Assembly: GCA_973895155.1 (NCBI GenBank)
Contig: OZ316896.1
Span: 6,634,001 to 6,698,000 of the forward strand
Direction of reading: 5' to 3'
Source of the DNA: Marsupella aquatica
Taxonomy: Eukaryota > Marchantiophyta
Length of the DNA stretch: 64,000 bases
Position 1 is the stretch's first letter. The number at the start of each line of letters is the position of its first letter. Both the position numbers and the translations under genes were made by a program. The notes beneath the pieces were generated by a model that was given only the letters and a program-made list of their open reading frames with translations, was not told the origin of the DNA and ran no database searches. Below, one piece after another: positions 10,330-22,322 of this stretch.

Positions 10330-11150
10330 GGCCACGTTTCCAAGCAGGATAGTTGCCAAACTGCTAGAAGCCGGACATAAATCAGTGGTTTATGATCGGT
10401 TGCTGGTAGTTCTTGGGGTTAGAGGTGCAGGGAAACGTACCATAGTTCCTGATCAGAGGTGGGCTGATCTGGTCTTTCCTTGGGCAGGTGTTTGTGCCTA
10501 TGGCGGCGATGGGGTGGTTGCCAATCCTACTGGTTCGTGGGAGCCATGTTGTGGTTGTTGCCCATGTCCCTGGGCATGCTGCAGCCCGGCTCATGGAGAA
10601 GGCCAATGCAACCCATTTTCCTGAGGATCTTTTCTACCCTTTTTCTCTCAAGATCTTTGGGCCCTCCCACCCTATCTTTGACCAATTTCTACGGGCTTGT
10701 GGAATCTTTTGTTTAGAACAGAGGCCGTGCCCCCAGTTTTAGTCCTTGTGGCCTTCTTTAGGCTTCTGGTATCCATTGCTCTTCAATGTGCCCAGGCTTT
10801 CACCATTCTTTGTATGATTGAGACTGTAGGTTACTTTCATTTATTCTAGACAAATCCTTCTATGTGACCCTCCTATGCGGTTCACTCCGAGCTCTACCAT
10901 GCTTTTCAGCTAACTAGGGTTTTTACCCTTTCCGTTGTAGGCTTTGTTTTCTCTTGGGTTAGTTCAGGGTTCTTGGACTTGTGGGGTCTCTCTAGCCTGC
11001 TTGCAGTCTCCCTCTCATGCTTCCCCCCTTTTATTGGGTCTTTTGCATGTCCCTATCTCCCGGTTTGGCCTCTTGTTCTCTGGCATTGTGATATACATTT
11101 CCCTCCCGTCCTTCAGGCAAACTTTTGTGCCTTTTGAGGTTCTCCTCCTG
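10330..11150 (+). mobile_element. Retroelement C-terminal module (nuclease-like fold), relic copy 1
   Basis: Reading across frames gives WADLVF..AGV..., then SHVVVVAHVPGHAAARLMEK and PFSLKIFGPSHPIFDQFL at about 10488-10715. The pattern (Asp-Pro-Thr strand, basic Lys, then Phe-x-Pro-hydrophobic-Phe-Gly-x-x-His) matches the end module of some eukaryotic retroelement proteins, which I take to be PD-(D/E)XK-like; this assignment is from memory of the family. The same sequence occurs at 55.83-56.4 kb on the minus strand, continuing at 49.98 kb across a copia insertion. Homology extends past the coding part to at least 10920. At least one frameshift and several stops make this a dead relic. A glycosyltransferase N-terminus was considered and rejected. 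Confidence 0.45.
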
Positions 11151-11233
11151 TAAAGTAATTAAGCTGCCCTTCTTCCAAAATGGAAAATTTGTGGGGATCA
11201 CCAAAACAATAATTAAAACTACTGTCTTCCCCC

Positions 11234-12035
11234 GAACACAGCGCCCAGGCCGCTGTGTTTGAATATGGTCAAAACAGGGACTTTAGGCAAAAAAGACATT
11301 TTCACTCAAACACAGCGCCATATTAACACATCGCCCGGGCGCTGTGTTCAAAATTGATTTTGTGTTTGAAAATGTGCACAAGTGACTATAGGAGAAAGGT
11401 AATTGGGTTGCAACTACAATACGTTACTTAAAATCGTCCGACACATCCGCACTTTCAACTTACAAAATCCATAGTCCTTTGAGAAATGTAAGCTAATTTC
11501 AAACTCCTTCATTCTCAAAGAAGTGTGTTGTTTCCCAATTGTTAAGCAGCAAACCGGAAGTATTGATATATACTTCTGCTGTGTGAACTTTCAACGGACT
11601 TTCACATCAACCTCTGATTGACGCCACGTTGTCTTGTAAAAAAAACCCATAGTGCCTATGTGCATAATTAGGTCTGATGACTCACTTTCTCTATTTCCAA
11701 TTTTCCATTGCCCTCAAGATCAAGGCACTCTAATAGAAACAAAGCAGTCTCGCGAACATTGCAAGCTGCATGAAGAAAGATTGAATAATAGAAACAAGCA
11801 AATTGGCCACATTAAACCAAACAACTGTGAAAAGTGGACGAATATGTTATACTAAGTGATTACCTTTCAAGCAGATTACCTTAAATTTGAACACAACGCC
11901 ACATTTTGAACACAACACCACAAGTCCAAAAAATGAAAACATTGACTTCAAACTCAAACACAACGCCTTGGGCACTATATTCAAATAGAGCACCCCTTGG
12001 CTCACTATTGGAATATAGTGCCCGGGCCTTGTGTT
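11234..12035. repeat. Dispersed palindromes with AACACAGCGCC half-sites
   Basis: 11234-11262 contains AACACAGCG...CGCTGTGTT around a GC-rich core; 11307-11319 has a half site CAAACACAGCGCC; 11325-11350 has AACACATCGCCCGGGCGCTGTGTT. Decayed versions follow at about 11889-11900, 11955-11980 and 12009-12035. The GCGCC/GGCGC core resembles the TAGCGCC palindromes at 1-6 kb, but the flanking arms (ACACA/TGTGT) differ. No coding potential accompanies them. Confidence 0.6.
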
Positions 12036-12075
12036 GGGGGAAGAGGGTAGCACAAAAAGTCTAGAGTGGCAAATT

Positions 12076-12291
12076 CTAGATTTGATCCAAAAGTTATTTA
12101 GTGATTGCCTCAAGTTGCTTGACCCTACTTTTTTCTCAAGTTGCTTTACCCTACTTTTGTCCAAGTTGCTTGATCCTATTGCAAAATCTATAATTGCTCC
12201 AAAAGTATATATTGCTTAGGCGTCACTTTTGCTTGAATTTACTATGGTCCAAAAGTTATTTAGTGGTTGCCTCAAGTTGCTTGATCCGTCT
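12076..12291 (+). repeat. Interspersed copies of TCAAGTTGCTT and a longer direct repeat
   Basis: A block reading CCAAAAGTTATTTAGTG(A/G)TTGCCTCAAG occurs at about 12089 and again at about 12249, each followed by TTGCTTGA. Between them AAGTTGCTT(G/T)A.CCTA recurs several times. This looks like local duplication of an AT-rich unit. It is not coding. Confidence 0.55.
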
Positions 12292-12299
12292 TGATCCTA

Positions 12300-13468
12300 T
12301 TTTCTTGTCCCTCCTACAAGAGACGGGTGGCATGGGATATCCAGGTTTTATTTTCTTTTATTCTTAACACGGAAAGGGAAACCACTCCAAGTTGCTTGAC
12401 ATGGAAGTAATAATGTTCGTGAAATCTTGTCACGAAGCATAGTAGACCGGTGATCATCGTCTTTGTCCTTGTCAAACAGACACTCTCTATAGTCTGAAAG
12501 ACAAAAGTGTCCTACTCTTGCACCTTCTCTCTGTTTTTCATACTTTAAATAAAAAATATCTTTCGAAGTAAAAGCGAAGTGTTCTACTCTGAACTACTAG
12601 GTGTGAGTCACCAGCTTTTGGGCTGGTTTTAGACAGTGGAGTCTTCTTGCTAGGGATTGGTCCTTTACGGAACCAGTCCGATAATTGTGGCTTTTTCCGA
12701 GCCTTTCTTGTCTATGCGGTTTAAAGAATTCTTGGGTTATACACTTTAAAGATTCCTTGCACGTCCAAAAGAAGCTGTACCGACAGACAAAGATAGGATA
12801 AAATTTGACCTGATTCGACGAGAAGTTGCGCACTGCAATCGCGATTGGGCTCAACTGTGAGTTCAATGAAGAACAAGAAAAGCGAAAAGAAAAGCCAGAC
12901 AATGGTCGGAGAGAGACGTAGGGGGCGTAGGGGTCCGGGTCTCTGGTCTTCGATTGAAGAGACTGATCGATCAGAACAGGGCAAGAATTCTCGTATCAGT
13001 TTCTCAATTTCTCCTAGCGCAAATTGGTGGCAGTCCTGGGGTCAATTTGGGTACATTTAAGCCGGCGTGTTATGTTGAATGTAGGCGGAGCAACCACTGA
13101 AGGCTAAGTAGGTGGGTTTAGATCATCTGATTTAGCTCTCCTGTACTCTAACGGCGGTGCCGGGTCGTGCGCTCTTCATACCTGTAGGTGTCGCAGTTCT
13201 TTGGGCTGAATGTAAAGCAAGAGTTGTTTAGTGCAGCTGCGATGCCCGTTCCGAGCTATGCGTGTTTTGAATAGATTGGCGGGAACTGACTGACATTCTA
13301 CCAGAAAGCGGAGAATCAGAAGAACAGGGATGTTTGACTGCGGCGCAACTCATCTTTCACTTGTAGCTTGAGGAAGGAAGACGTAGGAGAGACAGGGTTG
13401 ACCTCAAAGGCGGGCGGTTGGAATTGAACGAGGAATTGAAGTGTGTAGGAAGGCAAAATATTCGAACC
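12300..13468. other. 5' region of the plastid-type membrane protein gene; nothing else supported
   Basis: No long open frame with recognisable content. A 71-codon frame at 12845-13060 rich in Lys, Arg and Ser has no supporting feature. The last few hundred bases before the ATG at 13469 must hold the promoter and 5' UTR of the next gene, but I see no clear TATA box at an expected distance. Confidence 0.4.
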
Positions 13469-15231
13469 ATGGCTTCCTTAATGACAAGAGCAGCTGCGAA
13501 TTCAGCTACCGCTTCATGGAAAGCTTGCTGTGAGCTCAATTTGGCGTCAAGATGGAGAGCTACTCCAGTACTTCCTTTGAGAATGGCGAGGAGTAGAAGA
13601 GTGGGAGGCGAAATGAGGAGAACGGTTGCTATCCGAGCTTCCAGTTCCGGTACAGCCGACGAAAACATGATTCCAGGGTCTGGACCATCCGGCGCAGGTG
13701 ATGGTTAAATTCTTCTCTTCCTCTTTCGCTTTTTCCTGTGTAGACGATGTCACTCGTTTCTTCTGTGCAGGGATTGAGTATATCTGCCCGACGATTCACG
13801 TTATCCATCCTCCCTTGATAAGCGCTCGGGTGATCTCCAAAAGAGTCCGTGGGACGGTGACTACCTGTCTTCATTTGTGCGTGACTAGGACAACGAGTAA
13901 CACAAGTCCAACTGGACCCCGGAATTTGTTATTCTCCTGAATTCCGAGGTTATAGGCCCTTTTGTTCTGTTTGCGGCTGGAAAGGTCCCCTCGTAGTCTC
14001 CATCCATATTCGTCCTTCTGACTCTCTTTCCTCGTATTCCCTGGGAGGTAGCACTTTGTCCATCCTGTTAGATTCTTTAGCTTCGTCTTTTCGGAACTTC
14101 CTTGGCGTTGTGCGTTTAGTCAGAGATACCCTTTTGATTGACCATTGGGCTCTTACATTGACAAATAAGCATAGTAGGTCTCTTATTGTAGGGTTAATAT
14201 TCAAATCTTCTCTCCGGTCTGCTGTCTCCTATATTTACTTTCTGCTCCTCTGTTGGAATCGCGGGCTCTCGGAAGTGTCATTGACACTCGAGCTGCGCGT
14301 TGCTTCAGGAGTTCAAGACTACTACACTCCTCTGTCCTCGCGGTTCCGTGTTACTGTACGAGACCATTATGTATCTTCCCATCTGTTAAGTCGTCCATTG
14401 CCTCCCTTACGCCAGCGTTTCCGTGTAACTGTAAGCGACCATTAATCCGTTAAATCGTCCATGGCCTCCCTTATTAGGCCGGCAGACAGCGCAGCCGCAA
14501 AACAAGTGCATTTGCCGGCATTGAAACTAGCATTGATGGTGTTGTTGGCATCTTTTTGTACCCAACGAAGCACTGCTTCCTTGTTGTCGTGCTTTTCTGC
14601 GTGAAAGCTAATTAGACACCCAGCCCGTCGGTTGTTTGCTGCTTTTGTCGTCCACCTGAAACTGCTTAGGGATGAAATGGTTGAGGCCTTCTTTTTATTA
14701 AGCTACTGGGGCCTCGCCTGCCATGTTGTTTTTCCTGGGAGTAAATTGTGAGTGGCCCTCGAGCTGATTTTGCGTGTCTATAATATGAAATATCGGCGGG
14801 TAAAGTATCTCAAACGATTCTGAGAGCCCATGTGATGTATACTCACAAGAACTGGTTTGGAACGTGGGCATGGAACACGCGCAGGTGGTTACAAAAGCTG
14901 TGTGGATGCCAACATGATGGTGCTGAGGCGGCGCGTCGAGGGCATGCGTGTGAAAGAGACGTTGATCCAGATGCCAGATGAGTGGATGGAATGGGAGAAG
15001 TCATGCTATAGCACCTACCGTGCAGACGTGAACATTTTGGTTGCTAGTCTGCAGAGCATGCTGCTGTGCATGCGCCCTAGTGTGGTCCTCTTCATGATAT
15101 CGTTCCTGCTCGCCGCCACTCCCGTAGCTATTTTTCTCTTCTTCTCGACCTTGGGCTCTCAGCTGTACACCATGAACATTGCCGTCCTCAATTTTCTAGC
15201 CCCTTGCTCAGCCAATCCACCGCCTATGTAA
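13469..15231 (+). CDS. Small plastid-targeted-like single-TM protein, two exons
   Basis: Exon 1 is 13469-13697, exon 2 is 14885-15231; the 1,187-bp intron is GT-AG with donor CAG|GTGATG, and the phase-1 join makes a Gly codon. The product is 191 residues. Its first ~60 residues are rich in Ala, Arg, Ser and Thr with almost no acidic residues and run into TVAIRASSSGTADE, typical of a chloroplast transit peptide. The mature part has a basic helix (ANMMVLRRRVEGMRVKE), PDEWMEWEKSCYSTYRADVN, a second helix, then one hydrophobic span (about residues 141-164, VVLFMISFLLAATPVAIFLF). I think it belongs to a conserved uncharacterised plant family but cannot name it. The start is the ATG giving the best transit peptide; an in-frame codon at 13418 would only add residues. 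No stop or frameshift is seen, so it may be functional, likely in a plastid membrane (inference). Confidence 0.65.
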
Positions 15232-16936
15232 CAATTTCCTCTAGTACGCTCGACATAGAAGATCCCGAAGCTGACTTGAGGAGCCTGGGAACACTAAATT
15301 ATCCCATTGCATCTTTCTCTGTTGCATTGAGTGCTTGAGACAGCTGCGTTAGGGTGGTGGTGTGCACAGAAGTAGTATTGCACTGACAGGGACCTTGGCG
15401 CTCTCATCGTTTCTCAAGTACTCATTCCTTTGGCCCTGTTTTTCATCAATTAGCAAATCCAGGGACATCAATTATAGATAACCAGGCACTCTGGACTCTG
15501 GATAGAGAGTGTTTGGTACTTATTATTATTAGCAATTATTTTGAAGATGCTATAATGGTGAATATACCTTCGTGTATTTTTATTTTAATGTAACTTATCC
15601 TTTGTACCATATATATTTTTATTCATTTAGGAACCACTTTAATTTTTGGTATCTTACATAATAATGAACTCATTTTGGCAACACTCTTAATTTTTATTAT
15701 ATATCTGGAAGATTAATCAATTATTTTAATTTCTATCACTTTATGATCAAAATAATGGTTTATGGTAAAAATAATAGTTCACTTTCACTCATGGTTTTAT
15801 TTACTAATTTTATGGTTTTTATTGAATTGAGAATCATTAATAAGATACATTAATTAACAAGTGTACTTATCCTACCAAGTTCCCTAGTGTGACTCCCTAG
15901 TGTGATTTATTTTACTAAGTTTATATTTTTATTTAATTGAGTGTCATTAATAAAACATATTGAATGAATAAGTGCACACAAAATAGCATTTGACTATATT
16001 TTTCCTTGGTCACTCATTAGGTTAGGTTTGTGTCATGTAACTTTATTTTACTTTTCATTGGTCTTTTTCATGTAATCTATTTATATTATTTTACTTACAT
16101 TTAATATGTATTTTAGTTTTATTTTCATATTTTATTTATTTATATATCACTACAAGACAAAATATCAAACATGTGTAGGATGAGCATGCTATAATAGTTT
16201 AAACATGAAATGTACTTTATGATTATGAAATGTATTTCAATATTTAACAAATCAGGTGCCCTCAACTAGTAATATGACTAGTGGGCAAGTTGAACCTGTT
16301 TTAGTCAAAATATCAAATGTACTTCATGATTTAGAAAACCATATTACATCAATCAATAATATATAACTAACTACGTTCCCTACCAATGTGTGGTCACAAT
16401 AGACTTTATTAGCTTAAATATAAATTTTTGCTTACCAAAGAATGTGTGGTCACAATAGACTTTATTAGCTTAAATATAAATTTTTGCTTATGGTAAATTT
16501 AAAATGATATGTCTACTATGAAATTTGTAGTCACCTTTTCTCTATGGATTATGTTGAAATTTACACAACATGTACTTTTAGTGGAAACTGAACTCTAGGA
16601 TAAAAATATAGAATATGGGGATCTAGAGTGAGAATTTAAAAAGGAACTGTAGCAAGGACAACTTCTAGCAAATTATAATTGTTGCAAAAAAAAACTAAGA
16701 CACATTGCCTAAACTTAATGAACTGGAATTGTACCAATGCATAGAGTAGATAATGAAGCATCTTCTAGGAAAATTTTAGGTCAGATGATCTATTTGGAAA
16801 TTAAAAACAGTCAAGTTCGTAGGGTAGTTTCTTGAAAAATCAAAGATGATCTAGAGAACACTTATAGATGGAATAAACAGTCAAGATATACAATCTGAAC
16901 CATACATGTGGGGTTTGAACTAACATATGGTATTTA
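15232..16936. other. AT-rich intergenic DNA, no gene seen
   Basis: The first part is 3' flank of the preceding gene. From about 15480 the sequence is very AT-rich with no open frame worth reporting. It contains a short tandem duplication (separate entry) and ends at the solo copia LTR. Confidence 0.6.
16385..16490 (+). repeat. Two-copy tandem repeat, 56-bp period
   Basis: A 50-base block starting AATGTGTGGTCACAATAGAC occurs at 16385-16434 and again, apparently identical, at 16441-16490, separated by six bases. The perfect match in AT-rich decaying DNA suggests a recent duplication. Confidence 0.9.
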
Positions 16937-17281
16937 TGTTGAGCATAGACGACAATCGCAACGACAAGCCCATGAACCATCCAACACACAAGAGTAGACA
17001 CAGAGAGATACATGGTTCACCTCCACATGAGGCTACGTCCACGGGAACACACATGAGCTTTACTGCACCCTAGGCCGACCGGCCATACCAAGCATCCACA
17101 GCGCAAGCTCTCTCTATCTCTCAACTAGATCCGTAACAATGAGCCTGAGTTCTCTCTCTCCAAGCAAACACCGCTTGGTCATAGAGTGTGCACAACATGA
17201 CTAACCTAACCAAGTCTGCGACTAAGGTTAGCCTTAACTATGGTACAGTCATAACTCTAGACCTAAGAGTAAATCCTAACA
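16937..17281 (-). mobile_element. Solo LTR of the copia family at 50-56 kb, with 5-bp target duplication
   Basis: The sequence begins TGTTGAGCATAGACGAC and ends ATCCTAACA, the same ends as the two LTRs at 49986-50328 and 55488-55833, and shares long internal blocks with them (for example TGGTTCACCTCCACATGAGG and GGCCGACCGGCCATACCAAG). It is flanked by ATTTA at 16932-16936 and at 17282-17286. No element body adjoins, so this is a solo LTR left by LTR-LTR recombination. Its last ~100 bases differ strongly from the other two LTRs, so it is older or from a sub-family. Strand is given by comparison with the complete element. Confidence 0.9.
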
Positions 17282-17286
17282 ATTTA

Positions 17287-20200
17287 GACCATATAAATAA
17301 CATTCTCTTTATTTTGACACTACCGTTTGGGGCATGCTTTCAGGTCTCAATGAACCAAAATACACTTCATAATTAAATTGTGTACCCCTTATTTATGTAC
17401 GCTTCAATGCTTGTGATGAAGCTAGTACATGTTCTCATGTTGTTCTTACTTTTAAATTTCAAAATAATACATACATTGTCACTGTTTCCACCAAATGCTT
17501 GGAACATTCTATTTCAAGGTTTCACAAGTATTTTGTTGCTCCCGTGACAAGTTTTGATACTTGTATTCTCCACAAGCCAGGAGGGCACCATAGTAGTATA
17601 AGTTGTTGGAAGTGATTTTTAATTAACAAAATACTGCCAAAATCTCCCCTTCCCCAGCTCCTAGCAAAATGCTACAAAGAAGAATATATTAGGGGAAGAA
17701 ATATCAAGCAAAATTTGCCAAATTCTGTGTAACTTACATGCAGTTGGATTTGTCATATAGACTAATGAGATCAGATGTTGATCATTAATGCCATTGGTGT
17801 GCACTTCTTAAACTGACTGTTTAAAGTACCCCTCTGCACAGAAAACAGAATGAACTGGATTTTTTCACATATCACCATAGCACGTGATACTAAAGTGAGG
17901 ACCCGCACAAAACCAAATACATGCAATTCTATACCAAGTGGGTACTCTTGAAGATCAAATCCCATCACGCTACCCTGGTCCAGGTTACTTTGGCAAAGCA
18001 AGTGTTTAATGAATTGCTACACCCACTCCAGTTGTGAACACCATGTTAAATCAAACGTGAGGAATCCAAAAAAAAATCTAAGGCATCGAAACTGCAAAAA
18101 GAGGAAAATTTGTCAAAAATGCAAAGCCTGAATCTAGAGTATGATGCCAGAATTGTCCTTTGCATTTGGCTATCAGCTTCAATAGAAGCAATTACAAAGC
18201 GGGTGAGAATGGTGATAACTTTGGAATCTACCTTGTAGCAAGACACTTAACCATGGTTGAGTGCTATTTAACCAAGCTTAGGTTAGAGGCAAAACTATAC
18301 AAGGAAGTGACCCCAGCCGCTGTAAAGCTTTATGTTTGCTTATACTTTTGATGACTTGCCTTCACGTCTCTGCGCTCCTAACCTGTAATACTTACCCTGT
18401 CACACCAATATGAGTGACTGTTATCAGAGTATGTCATGTTGTATGAGTTTAAGGTTCTCATATGTGTGCTATATGAGCTGATAGGGTTCAGTTTACATTT
18501 GAAGGGATAGTTATCCCTTGTGGTGGCTCAAAGGCCTCATCTTTCGATGTTGCGCCTTTGAGCACAAGCTTTGGCAGCTATGGTGTGGCTGACCAGATTC
18601 GTGTGTATAAACATGGATTCCTTGAGTGCAAGGTACGTGTGGCTCGACATATGTGTGTGATCGGATCCGGCGTGATCAAGTGTGTGTTGTTAGCATCGAC
18701 TGTTGTTTGATTTTTGTGAAGATTTTTGTGAGTTTTGGACATGTGTGGATATGAGTTCCAATTGTATCTCATTCTCTTATGTGTGTTTGAATGTGCCAAT
18801 ATTTGGATTGTGACACGCAATGTATGTTGTTTAGCGATGTGTATGTGCACGACAGCCCCCCACATACATACACATGAATCTTCTTAGCCTTATTCACGAC
18901 ACTCTTGCTTGTATTTACTGTTGAAAGTAACGGGCAATACAAGTTAAATTGCATTCCCATGCACATTTGAACTAATCAAGTGCCAAGTGCGATACTTGCA
19001 CTTAGCATAAGAGTTTGAATTTCTCAGTCAAATTGTTGAGCTTGAGACAATCATAAACGGAAGAAGCAAATAGAACTTTGATACTTGTATTGAAAGTCCC
19101 TTTGAGAAGTCCCTTGAGTCTAAAGTAAGGTAGAGAATTATTGTGAGTGCTACCTAACTTTTCTTCTACTTGATTTTTTCTGGTCAAGTCTCGAATATGG
19201 TTGACAACTGTTTACTGAGTCATAAGGTTTGTTGCTCAGAAATTGGCGTATTGGTGAGGAAATTCACCAATTACAACATGAATCAATCTTGGAGGGTTGT
19301 TTGGGATGGTTTTGCAATTGTTAGGTATGGCAACGACACGTCCAATGACTAGAAATGAAGAAATTGTTACTTAGTGAGTTTTAGTTGTATGGGACTCTCA
19401 TTGAACATGAGGTCCTTCCTTTAGGGCTGGTGGGTATATGTTACTACAAATCCATAGCTCCCCAAGATCAAAATGGCTGGATACCTTCAACTTTGTGGGA
19501 ATACTCAAGGCGTTCTAGATCACACCAAAGTCATGTTGATTGCTTGCCTCCATGACCTAAATTCTTGTTGCACTATATGCTTGGCGGATGAGAACTTTGA
19601 TATCAGTGTTGGAATGGAGAATACTGTCATATGGCATATTAGTCTTGTCAAATTTGGGAAAGGCATCCCTAAGTCAACATGTCCCAAGGTTAGGTAGTTT
19701 TGGTAGGAATTAGATATGAACGTTAAGCTTTGGTATTTATTGTTTGTTCCTTTTTTGGTAGCAATATCAAATCAAATCAAATTCTCAGCTCCAAAACGAT
19801 CCAAAGAGTCAAGCAAGCTGTGACAATCAATGCCAAATACAAAGCATAGATAACAAGTTGTAAGCTAGTGTGAGGACCTCAACTTCCTCATTGAGTAACC
19901 AAACCAAAGGACCTAGAGAGTCTCTAAAAACCCTCATGGTGTGGTATGATATGGTAATGTATTATGAGCTCCAGGACCATAATAGTCCAAAGGAGATGCA
20001 ACAAAAAAGAAAGTACAATACAAAGAAATGAGCAATCAAAAGAAATTGCTCAATAGTGGATCAATAGTCCTCCATCAAACTACGCGCCTAAAGAGTCCTC
20101 AAATATATTCCAGACCTTGTCTCTGTTGTCTATCAATTGCTAAGATAAATCTACCCAGTTGCTGAGGGGGGCAGACTAAATAATGCATACACATCTTTCA

Positions 20201-20830
20201 CCAAGATCTAACTAAGATGCAATTCTTACACCCTCATAAACCTTGCAAGCAATATGAAAACAAGATAGTCATTCTCTATACTAGAGCTATCACAGAGTTG
20301 ACAAACCCTATTTTCCTCTCAATACCTGTCCATCTCCCTTGTTCTACTTCAAGATGGTTTGGAACTAAGTCTATATAGCAAGCAATCATATGTCTAAGTT
20401 GTACTGAAATACTACTAGACATGTACTCTTGCAGCCGTGGGCTAGGATCATGCTAGAGTTTGTGCACAGCCCTCTCTTCAAGTACTTGTGTTTATCACAA
20501 GGCAAGGCAATAGCACCATTGATTGTCTTCTTGCATTAGCTACCTTTGCTCTCGGCCTTTGCTAGTAAAATCAGTGACTAGGATATTACCCTCACAACCA
20601 GATTCCCCTCATTCACCACTTTTGTTTTATCTCAACCTGGCACTCACAATCCCAGCCAAAGCTCATAAAGAGTCCCTACCTCAGCCTATATTTTAGATCC
20701 TGATAGAGAAATCATATTCAAGACCAACTTTGAATATCTCTTAGCCTCCATACCTCTAATGACCAGATAGAGCTTTGACAAGTGATAGTAGAGGCAGCAT
20801 TGCATACTTTCTCCACCCAACCTGGCTCCT
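17287..20830. other. Intergenic DNA without supported genes
   Basis: About 3.5 kb in which I find no gene. Open frames are short and carry no motif. The 18.4-18.9 kb part is rich in TGTG runs. Some of it is probably old transposon sequence, but I cannot show this. Confidence 0.5.
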
Positions 20831-20849
20831 AGGAAGCAAAGCTGAAGGC

Positions 20850-21400
20850 ATGGTTTGATGAGGAATATGCTAGAGCAAGGGTGCAAGCTAGATCACATTC
20901 AAAGGAGAAGCGACTACTTGCATTCACCATGTACAAGAACTTCATGAAACATAAGAAAAGTGGCTTCATGAAGGGACATCAACAATCATTTTGTGAAGAC
21001 TAAGTTCATCCAACATCCTAAAAGTTTTTGGCGGAGAATGCACTCAGGCAAGACTACTCCCTCTCTGGATCACAAGGCCTTAGTAAACTATGTCATATCC
21101 TTGTACTTCTTTCCTAATGCAACTTGCATGGCTTTGCCTCATGGGGACACCATTGATTTTATAGAGAAGTAGGTGATCCAAGGTTGTCCTCTCTCACCAA
21201 TTCTCTTTGGCATCTTCATTGATAAGCTACACAATATTTTGGAGGAGCATGGTGGAGTTGGTACTAGTGGTGGACCAAGCCCCCCAACGCCCTCTTTAAA
21301 CCCAATACTCTTTCCCAGGTACCTTTGGTGCCCAAACGCCTTCACGGAACTCCACAAGCAAGCAACACGATGCCTCTATCACCTCCAGCGATAAACTCCC
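20850..21400 (+). mobile_element. Old LINE relic: endonuclease-RT linker and RT fragment
   Basis: Across broken frames one reads WFDEEYARARVQARSHSKEK near 20855-20915, typical of the LINE linker between endonuclease and reverse transcriptase, and VIQGCPLSPILFGIFIDKLH at about 21173-21230, the RT motif normally written GCPLSP(L/I)LF. The intervening and following RT motifs are missing, including FADD. The segment TACTTGCATTCACCATGTAC with its downstream neighbour recurs at about 43554 and 44080, so pieces of this LINE were copied elsewhere. It differs from the two intact-length LINEs in this window. Confidence 0.6.
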
Positions 21401-21699
21401 TTACAAAGCGGTTGCACTTGCTTTGTAACGCAACCATTTCTCAATGGTCCCTACTATCTACACAAGCAACCAACCCCATTGGTAAGTAATCATCATGATC
21501 TTGGATTCCAACACCATTTCTTGCCTCAAGCTCAATAGTCATTAGTAAATAGGTCAGCGGATAAAATCTTTCAGAGCAGCATTGTCGTGATAATTTAATT
21601 ATTCAAGATGGAATCACTTTTACTTTAAGTTATTACTAAGTATATAGGTTAGGTTTATATTTCATTACGGGATAACTAAATAGTTTGACTATTACTCGC

Positions 21700-21990
21700 T
21701 TTATGTGCATGCAAGAGAAGCAACGATGCAAATCATAAGATGCATGCATAAATTGTTTTAGATGCAGGCGTAAATTATTTTATTTGCATGTAATAGTTAT
21801 TTTATGTTCATGCAAGGTGAGAAAATATTGAAGCCACAAGGTGCATGCACAATTTATTTTAGACTCATTTAAATCATTTTATTTGTATGCATTAGTTGTT
21901 TTATGCGCATGCAAAATGAGCAAATACACAAGCCACAAGGTTCATGCATGCACAAATTATTTTAGATGCATGCATTATTTGTTTTGATTC
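21700..21990 (+). repeat. Three degenerate tandem units of ~100 bp
   Basis: Units begin at about 21700, 21802 and 21900 with TTTATG(T/C)(G/T)CATGCAA, each containing GCATGC palindromes and AAATTATTTTA blocks. Similarity is obvious by eye but imperfect. Non-coding. Confidence 0.65.
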
Positions 21991-22204
21991 CAATAGTACT
22001 AGCACACATTCTTACATTGGATGTGTATCACTTGGTTTTTATCTAAGCGTTTAGGCGTAATTTATGTCCTCTTGGATTCAATATAAATAAAGTGGTTAGG
22101 AACACTCTCTTCTCAATTCTCACATTTTGATAATTCTTTGGTCAAAGTAATCTTCTTTTCATATCTCATCTTTTTCTTCAATTTTTTGCCTTATGTACAT
22201 AGTA

Positions 22205-22322
22205 GTGGGGCGTCATTTGGCCCGGATAACAAAGAAAAGAATGATGAATTTATAGATGGGACCTTAGGGAACAAGGTCTCTTTGGAAACTTAGAGGTGGG
22301 GCATCATTTGGCCCAGATAGCA
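22205..22322 (+). repeat. Direct repeat GTGGGGC(G/A)TCATTTGGCCC
   Basis: GTGGGGCGTCATTTGGCCCG starts near 22205 and GTGGGGCATCATTTGGCCCA near 22294, each followed by GATA(A/G)CAAA. Such G-rich stretches stand next to LTRs in some Ty3 elements. This may be the leader of the Ty3 relic whose gag lies beyond LINE-1, but that is inference. Confidence 0.5.

Noticed and set aside
10384-10742. UDP-glycosyltransferase N-terminus (HVVVVAHVPGHAAARL)
   Set aside because: The second copy at 56 kb shows the same sequence following a C-x-C-G...H...C finger and DPT strand, which fits a retroelement end module. The GH..P..LA pattern of glycosyltransferases is not met.
14056-14453. Open frames of 129 and 66 codons
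   Set aside because: They lie within the intron of the plastid-type gene, have no motif, and contain an internal direct repeat (CCGTGTAACTGTA-like).
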